Source: DATBMY01 sp036554605
GTDB lineage: Bacteria > Acidobacteriota > Blastocatellia > UBA7656
DNA: 51,020 nucleotides
NCBI GenBank assembly: GCA_036554605.1
Contig: DATBMY010000447.1
Location: forward strand, 1 to 51,020
Direction: 5' to 3'
A program made the translations under genes and the position numbers. The notes beneath the pieces are model-generated. The model saw only the letters and a list, made by a program, of their open reading frames with translations. It had not been told where the DNA came from and ran no database searches. Of the stretch, positions 41,137 to 48,885 are shown one piece after another (position 1 is the first letter of the stretch; every line of letters starts with the position of its first letter).

Positions 41137-42444
41137 TCAATTCTTGCGGATCGTGTGGGCTTCGGTCGGCTCGCCCGCCATTGCGCCCTGGGCTATGAGT
41201 ATCGGCGCCCCGTCGCGGCTCAAACTCGGGAGCCTCATCCAAAACAGCAACGCCGCCACCAGACATAGCATGCCGCCAAAGGCAACCGTCCGAGGCGCGC
41301 CGAGCCTGGTCGCGAGCGCGCCCGATAGAAGGCTGCCGAAAGGCGCCATCCCCATAAGGCTCATGGAAAAAAAACTCATAACGCGCCCGCGCATGCGGTC
41401 GGGCACCATCGTCTGAAGCAGCGTGTTCGATGCCGCCATCTGTAGCAGCAGCGCAAATCCCACCGGTATGAGCAGCGCCGTCGAAAGCATCAATGAACGC
41501 GAGAGCGAAAAGAGTATTATCATCGCGCCAAACAGCGCCGCGCTCGCCGCCACCACCCGGCCCAGCCCCTCGACCTGCCTGCGCGCCGCAAGCGTGAGCG
41601 CTCCCGACATCGCCCCGAGCCCCGCCGCCCCCGTCAGAAAGCCGAGCGCGCTCGGCCCGCCTTCGAGTATCTCCGCGGCAAAGACCGGAAGCAGGACTAT
41701 GTACGACAGCCCGAATATGCTCACGAAGGCGACCATCAGCAGCAGCGCGCGTATGGGCCTTGTGCGGCGCACGTAATCGAACCCTTCCTTGAGGTTCGAT
41801 AAGGCCGAGCCCGCAGCCTGCTCGCTCGTTCCCGCTTTTGGGCGTATCACGAGCAGGCCGGCAAGCACCGCAAGATAGCTGACCGCGTTTACCAGAAAGC
41901 ACGCCCCTTCGCCCAGCCACGCGATGATTATTCCGGCCATCGACGGCCCCAATACGCGCGACGCCTGTATCATCGACGAGTTGAGCGCGATCGCGTTCAT
42001 CAGGTCTTGCTTGCCGACAAGCTCGACCAGGAATGATTGCCTCGCGGGAAGATCGAAGGCGTTTACGAGGCCGAGCGCGAGCGCGAGCGCGAAGACCGCG
42101 CCCACCGTGACGCGCCCGCTCAAGGTGAGGACCGCGAGTATCGACGCCTGGATCATCATCAGTATCTGCGTCAGTATGATTATGCGGTGGCGGCTGCGGC
42201 GGTCGGCCACAACCCCGCCGAGCGGCGTGAGCAGAAAGACCGGAATCTGGCTCGCAAATCCGATCAGCCCGAGCAGCCACTCGGAGCCCGTCAGACGATA
42301 GACGAGCCAGCTCTGCGCCACGCTCTGCATCCAGGTGCCGCTGAAAGAGACAAGCATGCCGAAAAAGTATATGCGGTAATCGCGATGATTGAGCGCTCGC
42401 GTGATCTCTCTTATGCGTTCGGCCCTGCCCTCTTTCTCTGTCAC
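41137..42444 (-). CDS. MFS exporter (MFS_3/enterobactin-exporter-like)
   Basis: A 435-residue major facilitator with about 12 membrane segments. It opens with ALNHRDYRIYFFGMLVSFSGTWMQSVAQSWLVYRL, matched in parts by RDYRIYFFG and GTWMQSVAQSWL, and the loop-2/3 motif GGVVADRRSRHR is present. The family exports hydrophobic compounds or siderophores; the substrate here is unknown. GTG 42444 (VTEKEGRAERIREI) is chosen since a longer frame to 42600 would run through the divergent UDG start region and begins without a ribosome site; this start is only moderately sure. About 100 nt separate it from the divergent uracil-DNA glycosylase gene. No nearby gene explains it further. Confidence 0.85.
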   Translation of the reverse strand: MTEKEGRAERIREITRALNHRDYRIYFFGMLVSFSGTWMQSVAQSWLVYRLTGSEWLLGLIGFASQIPVFLLTPLGGVVADRRSRHRIIILTQILMMIQASILAVLTLSGRVTVGAVFALALALGLVNAFDLPARQSFLVELVGKQDLMNAIALNSSMIQASRVLGPSMAGIIIAWLGEGACFLVNAVSYLAVLAGLLVIRPKAGTSEQAAGSALSNLKEGFDYVRRTRPIRALLLMVAFVSIFGLSYIVLLPVFAAEILEGGPSALGFLTGAAGLGAMSGALTLAARRQVEGLGRVVAASAALFGAMIILFSLSRSLMLSTALLIPVGFALLLQMAASNTLLQTMVPDRMRGRVMSFFSMSLMGMAPFGSLLSGALATRLGAPRTVAFGGMLCLVAALLFWMRLPSLSRDGAPILIAQGAMAGEPTEAHTIRKN

Positions 42445-42543
42445 ACTGGGATTGTAGTTAGCCGGTGGGCGCGCCTCAAGCGCATCTCGCGCGAAACTCG
42501 CCGGGCTTGACCAATGGGTGCGGCCGGCGCAGAATTCTAGCGA

Positions 42544-43425
42544 ATGTCGAAGGATATAGTTGAGATGGCTGCCCGGATAGCGCGCGATCTTCAAGAGCAA
42601 CTGGAGTTTTATCGCGAGATCGGGGTCGAGGATATAGGCGGCGCGGCCGGCTCCCGGAAACGGGCTCCGGAAGCCGGTTCCAGGGAAATGCCTTCGGAGA
42701 CCGAGACCCTGGCCTTAGGCGAGCCCGCGCTCGCCGTCGAACCGGAAGATATGCCCAGAAAAAAATCACAAACCGAGCAGGCAGGGTTGTTTGGCGATTT
42801 CTCCGGCGACAACGGGTCCGGCAGCGCGCCTCGCTCGAAGGCGGCCGCGCTGCCGGTCATCGCCGTTGACCCGTCGCTTGAGGCGATACGAGAAGATATA
42901 GGCGAATGCACCCGCTGCAAGCTGCACGAACACCGCAGGAATATAGTCTTTGGCGAAGGAAACCCGCACGCGACGCTCGTCTTCGTGGGTGAAGGGCCGG
43001 GAGCCGACGAAGACGCCACGGGCCGCCCTTTCGTGGGCCGAGCGGGCCAGCTGCTCGATAAGATAATCGCGGCAATCGGTCTCAAGCGCGAAGACGTCTA
43101 TATTGCGAACATAGTCAAATGCCGGCCGCCGGGCAACCGCACCCCCGAGCGCGATGAGGTCGCCACCTGCGAGCAATTCCTCTTTCGCCAGCTTTCGCTG
43201 ATAAGGCCCGCCGTCATTGTTGCGCTCGGGTCGCCCGCGTTTCAATGTCTTGTTAGAACTCGCGAGCCTATAACAAAGGCGCGTGGTGAGTGGAGAGAGT
43301 GGAACGGTTTCAAGGTTATGCCTACTTACCATCCGGCTTACTTATTGCGCGTGCCCGAGAAGAAACGCGAGGCATGGGAGGATATGAAACAGGTGCGGGA
43401 CTACCTTAACAGCAAACCGCGCTGA
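42544..43425 (+). CDS. Family-4 uracil-DNA glycosylase (iron-sulfur type)
   Basis: A 293-residue repair enzyme that removes uracil from DNA. The four Fe-S cysteines are present: Cys122, Cys125, Cys193 and Cys209 (CTRC, then IVKCRPPGN and ATCEQF). Active-site motif GEGPGADEDATGRPFVGRAG lies at 150-169, and the HPAYLL motif places His263. The first 110 residues are a linker-rich extension (AGSRKRAPEAGS, SGDNGSGSAPRSK) that is longer than in most family members. Start ATG 42544 lies just past the gap to the divergent MFS gene. A zinc-ribbon gene converges on it, with 46 nt between stop codons. Confidence 0.9.
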   Translation: MSKDIVEMAARIARDLQEQLEFYREIGVEDIGGAAGSRKRAPEAGSREMPSETETLALGEPALAVEPEDMPRKKSQTEQAGLFGDFSGDNGSGSAPRSKAAALPVIAVDPSLEAIREDIGECTRCKLHEHRRNIVFGEGNPHATLVFVGEGPGADEDATGRPFVGRAGQLLDKIIAAIGLKREDVYIANIVKCRPPGNRTPERDEVATCEQFLFRQLSLIRPAVIVALGSPAFQCLVRTREPITKARGEWREWNGFKVMPTYHPAYLLRVPEKKREAWEDMKQVRDYLNSKPR

Positions 43426-43471
43426 GGGCGAAAGTATTGTGATCGAGGCCCTGCGAGGCCGAAGTCACGGC

Positions 43472-43813
43472 TCAGGGAGCGGTGGTGTGGGCGTGAGACG
43501 AAGACGCCCGCATCCGCAAGAAGCAGTCGCGGCAATAGACGGGGCGGCCCTGCGTAGGTCTGAAGGGCACGGTCGTCTCTATGCCGCACAGCGCGCACTT
43601 GACCGCTACTTCGACGCGCTCGCGCGGGAAGGCTTGCCCGTAAAGCGCCATGTTGGCCGCTATGCGGTCGTTCTTCTCTTTCTTACAGGATTTGCACCGC
43701 TTGGGATCGTTCTTCAAGCCCTTGTCCGCGAAAAAGAGTTGTTCCCCGGCGGAGAAGATGAACTCTTCTCCGCAATCGATACATTGAAGCACCTTATCCT
43801 TGTACTCGTACAC
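43472..43813 (-). CDS. Small zinc-ribbon protein with CxxC-x17-CxxC module
   Basis: A 113-residue cytoplasmic protein. The first zinc ribbon is YKDKVLQCIDCGEEFIFS with CKSCKK later (CxxC-x29-CxxC). The second is CALCG...CRDC, spaced exactly CxxC-x17-CxxC, the known small zinc module of that name. A conserved block PKRCKSCKKEKN lies between. The start is a GTG (43813) with AGGAGG 7 nt upstream, which makes it a good example of a strong ribosome site with a non-ATG start. The C-terminus (ASSSHAHTTAP) is disordered. Likely a nucleic-acid- or metal-related small protein; the function of this family is not known. Confidence 0.82.
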   Translation of the reverse strand: MYEYKDKVLQCIDCGEEFIFSAGEQLFFADKGLKNDPKRCKSCKKEKNDRIAANMALYGQAFPRERVEVAVKCALCGIETTVPFRPTQGRPVYCRDCFLRMRASSSHAHTTAP

Positions 43814-44249
43814 TGTGGGCCTCCTCTTGATACCGTGGTCACCTCAGAGAGTCGCGTCCGTCATCGTCAGGGATCGCAGCGTCGAATTCTACTTGTGTCA
43901 ATTATTATGTAGGCGAGTAGAATCTGATCTCCCTGAAGGACCTGACCACCTGCTTGCCTTTTAGCCCGCTGCAATCATAAGCAACTTCCCGCCAAACTTG
44001 GTTAAAAGCTCGATAACCAACCTGAGCGACTGCCAGCCATTATCGCTTTATTTATTGTTGTGTCAAGCAGTTTGTGGAAAAAAACTACCCCTTCGTCCGG
44101 CCCCCGAAAATGGCCCGCGGCGCACACCGCGAATAGGAATTAATTATTGACTTGAGAGGAACTCTCTGGTACTTTGCGGCCAGAAAGAGAGCTTTTCCTG
44201 CCCCTTCGGTTACCGCAAACCAGTTCCCCCTTTTCCCAAAGGAGTATCA
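43814..44249. other. Divergent intergenic region, 436 nt
   Basis: Contains the promoter at 44147-44175 and a 7-bp inverted repeat TTGGTTA / TAACCAA (43998-44004, 44014-44020). No reading frame is convincing. The rest shows nothing clear. Confidence 0.5.
44147..44175 (+). promoter_or_regulatory. Sigma-70-like promoter with inverted repeat in the spacer
   Basis: TTGACT (44147-44152) and TACTTT (44170-44175) are 17 nt apart, about 75 nt before the gene at 44250. The spacer holds an inverted repeat GAGAG-gaa-CTCTC (44154-44166), which could be a repressor site. The -10 box is imperfect. Confidence 0.6.
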
Positions 44250-45170
44250 ATGAAACTCATGCTTCGCGTTGCGGTCGTCGTCTCGGCCTTTATACTCGTC
44301 TCGCTCTCCACCCCTGCCTCGGCCTGGCAGGATGATGACAAAGCCGAACCCGTTGCTAAGGGGGCTGACCTTTACTGCACAGGCTTCATATCCGATGCGT
44401 CTCCTCGCGCCGACCTCCAGATAATAGGCGCCGTACAAGAGAATATGAAAGCCACCTACGCGCAGGGCGACGTAGTATTCTTAAGTAAGGGGCGCGAAGC
44501 CGGAGTCCAGCCCGGCGCGGTCTATTACATAATTCGCCCGCTCGGCTTGATAAAGCATCCCTTCTCGAAGAAGAAGCTCGGCCACTATGTCAGGGAGCTA
44601 GGGCTGCTCAGGGTCCTCGAGGTCAGCTCCAAGACTTCGACCGCTGAGATACTGGTGTCGTGCGATATCGTAGAGTTCGGCGACCTGCTCAAACCGTATG
44701 AGGAGATGGAGTCTCCCACTCGGCGCGAGCACCGGCCGCTGCCTCGCTACGGCGAAGGCTCGGGCGGAGTGACGGGCCAGATAGTGATGTCGCCCGGCTT
44801 TTACGAAAACCTGTCGGCCAATCGCGTGGTCTTCTTAGACCTCGGCGCGCGTCAGGACGTACAGCCCGGAGATTACTTTACGATCTATCGCGAGATCGGG
44901 CCGCGCGAGGGCATCACCGTCACGCCGAAGGATGATGTGGTCAAAGATCGCAGCCGCGGCTATAGCAGCGACCGTTATCGCGGAGGCAACCTGTCGGTGC
45001 AGGCGCCGCGCAAGCCTCTCGAAGATGTGCTCAAGACCCGGCCCGAAATACCGCGCAAGGTGCTGGGCGAGCTCGTTGTCTTGAAGGTCGAAAAGAATAC
45101 TTGCGTCGCTAAGATCACTCGCACGACGGACGTGGTTACCATAGGCGATTTCGTAGAGCGCGCGAATTGA
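44250..45170 (+). CDS. Secreted protein with duplicated FlgT-like beta module, function unknown
   Basis: A 306-residue exported protein (signal peptide 1-25, AWQ cleavage region). The mature part contains two related modules. The first (about 68-152) reads VFLSKGREAGVQPGAVYYIIRPLG ... LGLLRVLEVSSKTSTAEILVSCDIVEFGDLL (key parts AGVQPGAVYYIIR and LRVLEVSS). The second (about 188-303) reads VVFLDLGARQDVQPGDYFTIYREIG ... GELVVLKVEKNTCVAKITRTTDVVTIGDF, in parts DVQPGDYFTIYRE and LVVLKVEK. This resembles the C-terminal domain of FlgT-like proteins, but a flagellar role is not implied. A good promoter and AAAGGAG precede ATG 44250. It converges on the caspase-like gene. Confidence 0.7.
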   Translation: MKLMLRVAVVVSAFILVSLSTPASAWQDDDKAEPVAKGADLYCTGFISDASPRADLQIIGAVQENMKATYAQGDVVFLSKGREAGVQPGAVYYIIRPLGLIKHPFSKKKLGHYVRELGLLRVLEVSSKTSTAEILVSCDIVEFGDLLKPYEEMESPTRREHRPLPRYGEGSGGVTGQIVMSPGFYENLSANRVVFLDLGARQDVQPGDYFTIYREIGPREGITVTPKDDVVKDRSRGYSSDRYRGGNLSVQAPRKPLEDVLKTRPEIPRKVLGELVVLKVEKNTCVAKITRTTDVVTIGDFVERAN

Positions 45171-45232
45171 TAAAAGAAGCTAAGGCCCAGTCAGGACTGT
45201 AATTCTCGTACGTGAGTTTCTAGAGCGTCCCT

Positions 45233-45326
45233 GAAAAGTCCCGCAGGGGCGAGATGTTTATAGCAACAGGCGTAAATAGAATCCTAGCGGCGGTAGGAGC
45301 GGCATAAAACATTTCGCTCCTACCGC
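45233..45326. repeat. Intergenic dispersed-repeat-like element with terminal hairpins
   Basis: A segment beginning near 45236 (GTCCCGCAGGGGC, a small hairpin) and ending with a 12-bp stem GCGGTAGGAGCG (45290-45301) / CGCTCCTACCGC (45315-45326). Inside, GAGATGTTTATAGC is echoed in inverted, similar form near the right end (CATAAAACATTTCG). The composition and GATGTTTATAG motif are typical of short interspersed elements seen in many bacterial genomes. It separates two convergent genes and may also end their transcripts. Only one copy is in this window. Confidence 0.55.
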
Positions 45327-45340
45327 GGCTCACTTTTCGG

Positions 45341-47713
45341 CTACTTGTTCTGCCGGTTCGAATCCCTCATCCTGATGAGCATCTGAAGCTCTTCCCGGCT
45401 CTTCTTTAATTCATCGGCGCTGACTTCGGCCTTGCTCAACTCTATGTATCTGGAAAGGTGAGTTACGGCCGGGGCGAATTTCTGGTCGCTCCGATATGCC
45501 TGAGAGAGATAGTAGTGAGCCAGCGGCAGCGTGGCCATCTTGATCGCCGATTCGCCCTCTTCAATCGCGCGCTTGAGATCGCCTTTCAAAAGGTGATTGA
45601 GCGAGCTTGTTTGAAGCACAAGCGCCATACGCGCTTTGTCGCCTTTCGCCATCTGTTTTGCGGCGTTGAGCGCGGTCCTCGCCTCGTCGAGCTGCGCGCT
45701 GTAATCCTTCCCCGATTCCGTGTCGTAGTAGGCGAGCCGCGTCAGCGCTTCGCCCACCTTGTGATTGACCTCGGCCATCGCCGATTCGTTGCGGAAGCGC
45801 CCGCCCCCGAATATCAGGTGCGATATTGAAAGCCCTTTGAGCGAACGCGCCGCCGCAATCTTCTTCTTCGATACCTGAGCGAAAAGCGCCAGCGCAAGCT
45901 TCGCCTCGTCGACGGCTTTTTGTAGCTTGTCGACCGACTCCTGGTGCATAAGCACGTCCGCAAGTATGAGGTGAGCGGGGGCGGAGTTCGGGTTGTTCTT
46001 GATGGCGTTGCGCAGCTCGCGCTCCGCGCCTATCATATCGCGCCGGAAGAAGAGCACGTCGCCCAGTACCACGCGCGGAAAGTCCCAGTACGGATGGCGC
46101 TTGATGATCTCTTTCAGTCGCGCCTCGACCTCGGTCGGGTCGAGGTTCAGGTTGAACTTGGCCTCCAGCAGCAGCGTCTCCGCCTCATAGTCGGTCTTGC
46201 GCGCCGCGACCGCCTGTTGAAAGCTCCTTACGGCGTCGGCCTTTCGCCCGAGCGATTGCTCGGCGCGCCCGCGATAAACGAGCGCGTCCGGATACGACCC
46301 GTTGCTGCGTTTGATCGCCTCGTCAAGTTTCTGTATGGCCTTATCCATCTCTTGCCGGTTGAATAGATCTACGCCGTCAAGGAAAAGCTCGCGCGCTTCC
46401 TTCGATATGTTTTGATCGTCGGTGACCGAAACGCTGGTTATAGCGTCAATCTCTTCCGGAGGCGGCGCGAGCGATTCTTCCTCGCCGCTGCTGAAAGCGA
46501 GGTTTACTTCGACGAACCTCGTTTTGCCTGACTGGACCCTTGCGCGGCGCTGGCGGGTGACGCTGCCGTGCGTGAATGAAAGCAACCGCTCGCCGCCCGG
46601 GACTCGCCGCGTAATCTCTCTGGTGTTATTGATGGTCCCAACGGCCGCGCCGTCTATCGATACGGTGACGCCTTCAAGCTCGGGCGCGCGGATGACGATG
46701 GAGCCGCAATCGGCCGGGTTATTGCAACTGCTCGGCACTATGGAGAGCGGTATGTCATTGGCCTCGATAGATGTCGTATTGCCGCCGGGGTGCTGCGTGT
46801 TATTGGTAAACTCCGGAACTTTGTCGCGAACATAATTCTTCAGCTCCACATAAGTGACCATGCCGTCCGAGTCTTTATCCGCGTTGCCGCGCAAGCCTTC
46901 GAGCAGGCAGTAAGTGAAGACGCCCTGGCCCTGGCCTCGTCCCTGGCTCAGGTTGTCGTACTCGCCCGCGGTCTCGGTCTGGTCCGCGGCCCAGATGAAT
47001 CCGACGCCGCTGCCCTCATTCAATTTTAGCCGCTCGACAAGAATGCTGTTAGCGCGGACGGTGGCCTCGCCCCCTCGCCCCGGCATAACCATCCCCGCGC
47101 TGTGACAGGTGTCGGAAAGCACTATGCCTTTCTTTGCCGGTATCTCGCGCACGGCCTGTTGAAAAGCTTCCATAGGCATCCCCGTCCGCGCCATGTCGCG
47201 AAGATCGCTGTCATACAACACAAAGTATGGCAGCTCTTTCGTCCTGCCCTCTTTCGCGTCGTACTGCGGCGAAAGGACTCCGTGAGCGGCGATGAATATC
47301 ATGAAAAAATCATCGGCCCGCGCGCGCGCTTTTAATAATTTGATGGCCGATTCGACCTCGGTTCTTGTCGCCTGCTCATCTTTGAGCAGAAGGATGTGAT
47401 CTTCGGGAAACGCCCCGCCCTCTTCGCTCCTGAGAAAATCCGCTATGGCCTGCGCGTCGTCCGCGGCGTTCTTGAGGTTTTTTATCTCATACCCGCCGAG
47501 GTTCTGGTCGCCGTTCTTGTAGCGCGAGACGCCGATCAGCACTGCCCATAGCTGGATGTTCTTCGCGCGCCCGCTCGCAATCTCAACCTTCGTCGCCCCG
47601 ATTCTCTTCAGCCCGCGCTCGCGCCCGTCCTGAGCCAGCGCGGTTGCTGTCACGGCCAGTGTAACGATCAGGCCGGTCATTAGCGCGAAATCGATCCTGT
47701 GAGATCTTCTCAT
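45341..47713 (-). CDS. Secreted caspase-like (C14) protein with PEGA and TPR repeats
   Basis: A 790-residue exported protein (signal peptide 1-28, ending AQ). Residues 53-330 are a caspase/metacaspase-type domain: catalytic His144 in FIAAHGVL and Cys203 in LSDTCHSAG, plus the Ca-loop-like DKDSDGMVTYVE typical of bacterial family members. A PEGA-like beta module follows (about 337-405, GVTVSIDGAAVGTIN). From about 440 to 770 there are TPR-like helical repeats (DVLMHQESVDKLQKAVDEAKLALALFAQV-type, e.g. AIQKLDEAIKRSNGSYPDA). ATG 47713 has AGGGGGAG 4 nt upstream. Probably a surface- or periplasm-located protease with protein-binding repeats; the target is unknown. It lies downstream of the FecR-like gene on the same strand. 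Confidence 0.87.
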   Translation of the reverse strand: MRRSHRIDFALMTGLIVTLAVTATALAQDGRERGLKRIGATKVEIASGRAKNIQLWAVLIGVSRYKNGDQNLGGYEIKNLKNAADDAQAIADFLRSEEGGAFPEDHILLLKDEQATRTEVESAIKLLKARARADDFFMIFIAAHGVLSPQYDAKEGRTKELPYFVLYDSDLRDMARTGMPMEAFQQAVREIPAKKGIVLSDTCHSAGMVMPGRGGEATVRANSILVERLKLNEGSGVGFIWAADQTETAGEYDNLSQGRGQGQGVFTYCLLEGLRGNADKDSDGMVTYVELKNYVRDKVPEFTNNTQHPGGNTTSIEANDIPLSIVPSSCNNPADCGSIVIRAPELEGVTVSIDGAAVGTINNTREITRRVPGGERLLSFTHGSVTRQRRARVQSGKTRFVEVNLAFSSGEEESLAPPPEEIDAITSVSVTDDQNISKEARELFLDGVDLFNRQEMDKAIQKLDEAIKRSNGSYPDALVYRGRAEQSLGRKADAVRSFQQAVAARKTDYEAETLLLEAKFNLNLDPTEVEARLKEIIKRHPYWDFPRVVLGDVLFFRRDMIGAERELRNAIKNNPNSAPAHLILADVLMHQESVDKLQKAVDEAKLALALFAQVSKKKIAAARSLKGLSISHLIFGGGRFRNESAMAEVNHKVGEALTRLAYYDTESGKDYSAQLDEARTALNAAKQMAKGDKARMALVLQTSSLNHLLKGDLKRAIEEGESAIKMATLPLAHYYLSQAYRSDQKFAPAVTHLSRYIELSKAEVSADELKKSREELQMLIRMRDSNRQNK

Positions 47714-47817
47714 ACTGCTCCCCCTAAAATATGGAGAGCGCGAGTCGAGCCGCACGCGCTCAAAACGCGCTCGCAAAGCAATGCATCAAAAATATTGCCT
47801 GCTATTCAAGCAAGCCT

Positions 47818-48855
47818 TCAGGGCCTTACTACCGGCGGGGGCACCGGGCGAATAGGCTCCGACGAATCTTCAAATGGGTCCGCGATGATAATAGCCGCGC
47901 CCGCGCCAGCGGCAGCGGCGGCCACCAGCAGCGAATTGCGCGCGTTCCAAAATGTGTTTTGCTTGACATCGACGTTATAGGTGAACGACACCCGAGTACC
48001 TTCTATGCTAACCGCAATCGCGCCGACACAACGTGCCGCGCCGACCGTCCACGGCGCGGTCGCGATGCCCTGGCTGTCGGTCCGCTCGCGCGATGTCTGA
48101 CCGGCGCCGGCCCCGACTCCGATTGTGCCGAGACAGGGATCGCCAAGCGAAAAGATCACGGCCACATCCGGGACCGGCCTGTCGTTTTCGTCCGTCACCT
48201 GTATCTGTATCTGGCGAGTGCTGCGCGCGGCGACGCTTAGGCGCGCGCCCTGTCCCGCGGGCGGGCGCAGGCGATAGTTGGCCTGCGCTCCCGACGATTG
48301 AGTGACTATAAGCTCGCCCGCGAGGGCCTCTTCCGACGCCATCCCGTCTTCGACCGTCACGCGAAAATCGGCCTTCGCCGAGGCCAGCAATTGCTTGCCG
48401 CCGGCTTCGACGTAAGCGCCGGCTTCATCACCGAGGCGAGCGCGCATCATTCCATTTATCAGCGACGCGATCAGGATGTGACGCCCCTCGGTTTCGGGGT
48501 CGCCCGGCGCTGAAGCAAAGCGGGCCAGAGCGCCGGAGCCGAGCGTCACCTCTCCCACTTTATCGAATGACACCCGCGCGCGCGCGCCCTTCGGAACGCT
48601 TATCAGCTCGCCGCCCCAGAGGTGCTGCTCGCGCTCGACCACCCGGCCGTCGACGGCCACCATCGCCCGGTTGCCCGCATCGGCCACCGTCTGTATAAAG
48701 GTGTTAGAGACTCGGATTATCCCGATGGGGCCGGTTCTCCCGCTTGCGAAAAGCCGGATCGTGTCGTCACCCGCTGTTGCCTTATTCGGCAGCGCGACGG
48801 CAATTAATGCGACTGTCACAAGCAACACCGTTGATGCTCTTCTAAGGTTGTTCAT
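47818..48855 (-). CDS. FecR-like/Ig-like secreted protein with C-terminal membrane segment
   Basis: A 345-residue exported protein (signal peptide 1-29). Residues 65-165 resemble FecR domains (GGELISVPKGARARVSFDKVGEVTLGSGALARF, in parts SVPKGARARVSF and GEVTLGSGALARF). Residues 210-300 are a bacterial Ig-like module (IQVTDENDRPVPDVAVIFSLGD, TDSQGIATAPWTVG). A hydrophobic segment near the C-terminus (about 308-326, NSLLVAAAAAGAGAAIIIA) precedes a Pro-rich tail, suggesting a surface anchor. GAGGAGAGAT precedes ATG 48855. It is 30 nt after the large surface-protein gene and 104 nt before the caspase-like gene, all in the same direction, so the three may be co-transcribed. Confidence 0.78.
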   Translation of the reverse strand: MNNLRRASTVLLVTVALIAVALPNKATAGDDTIRLFASGRTGPIGIIRVSNTFIQTVADAGNRAMVAVDGRVVEREQHLWGGELISVPKGARARVSFDKVGEVTLGSGALARFASAPGDPETEGRHILIASLINGMMRARLGDEAGAYVEAGGKQLLASAKADFRVTVEDGMASEEALAGELIVTQSSGAQANYRLRPPAGQGARLSVAARSTRQIQIQVTDENDRPVPDVAVIFSLGDPCLGTIGVGAGAGQTSRERTDSQGIATAPWTVGAARCVGAIAVSIEGTRVSFTYNVDVKQNTFWNARNSLLVAAAAAGAGAAIIIADPFEDSSEPIRPVPPPVVRP

Positions 48856-48885
48856 ATCTCTCCTCTCGCGCGCGCCACGGTCCTG

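Noticed and set aside
45345..45375. GGTTCGAATCC-type sequence like a tRNA T-loop
   Set aside because: It lies inside the last codons of the caspase-like gene. No acceptor stem, anticodon arm or CCA-adjacent pairing exists upstream, so it is chance.
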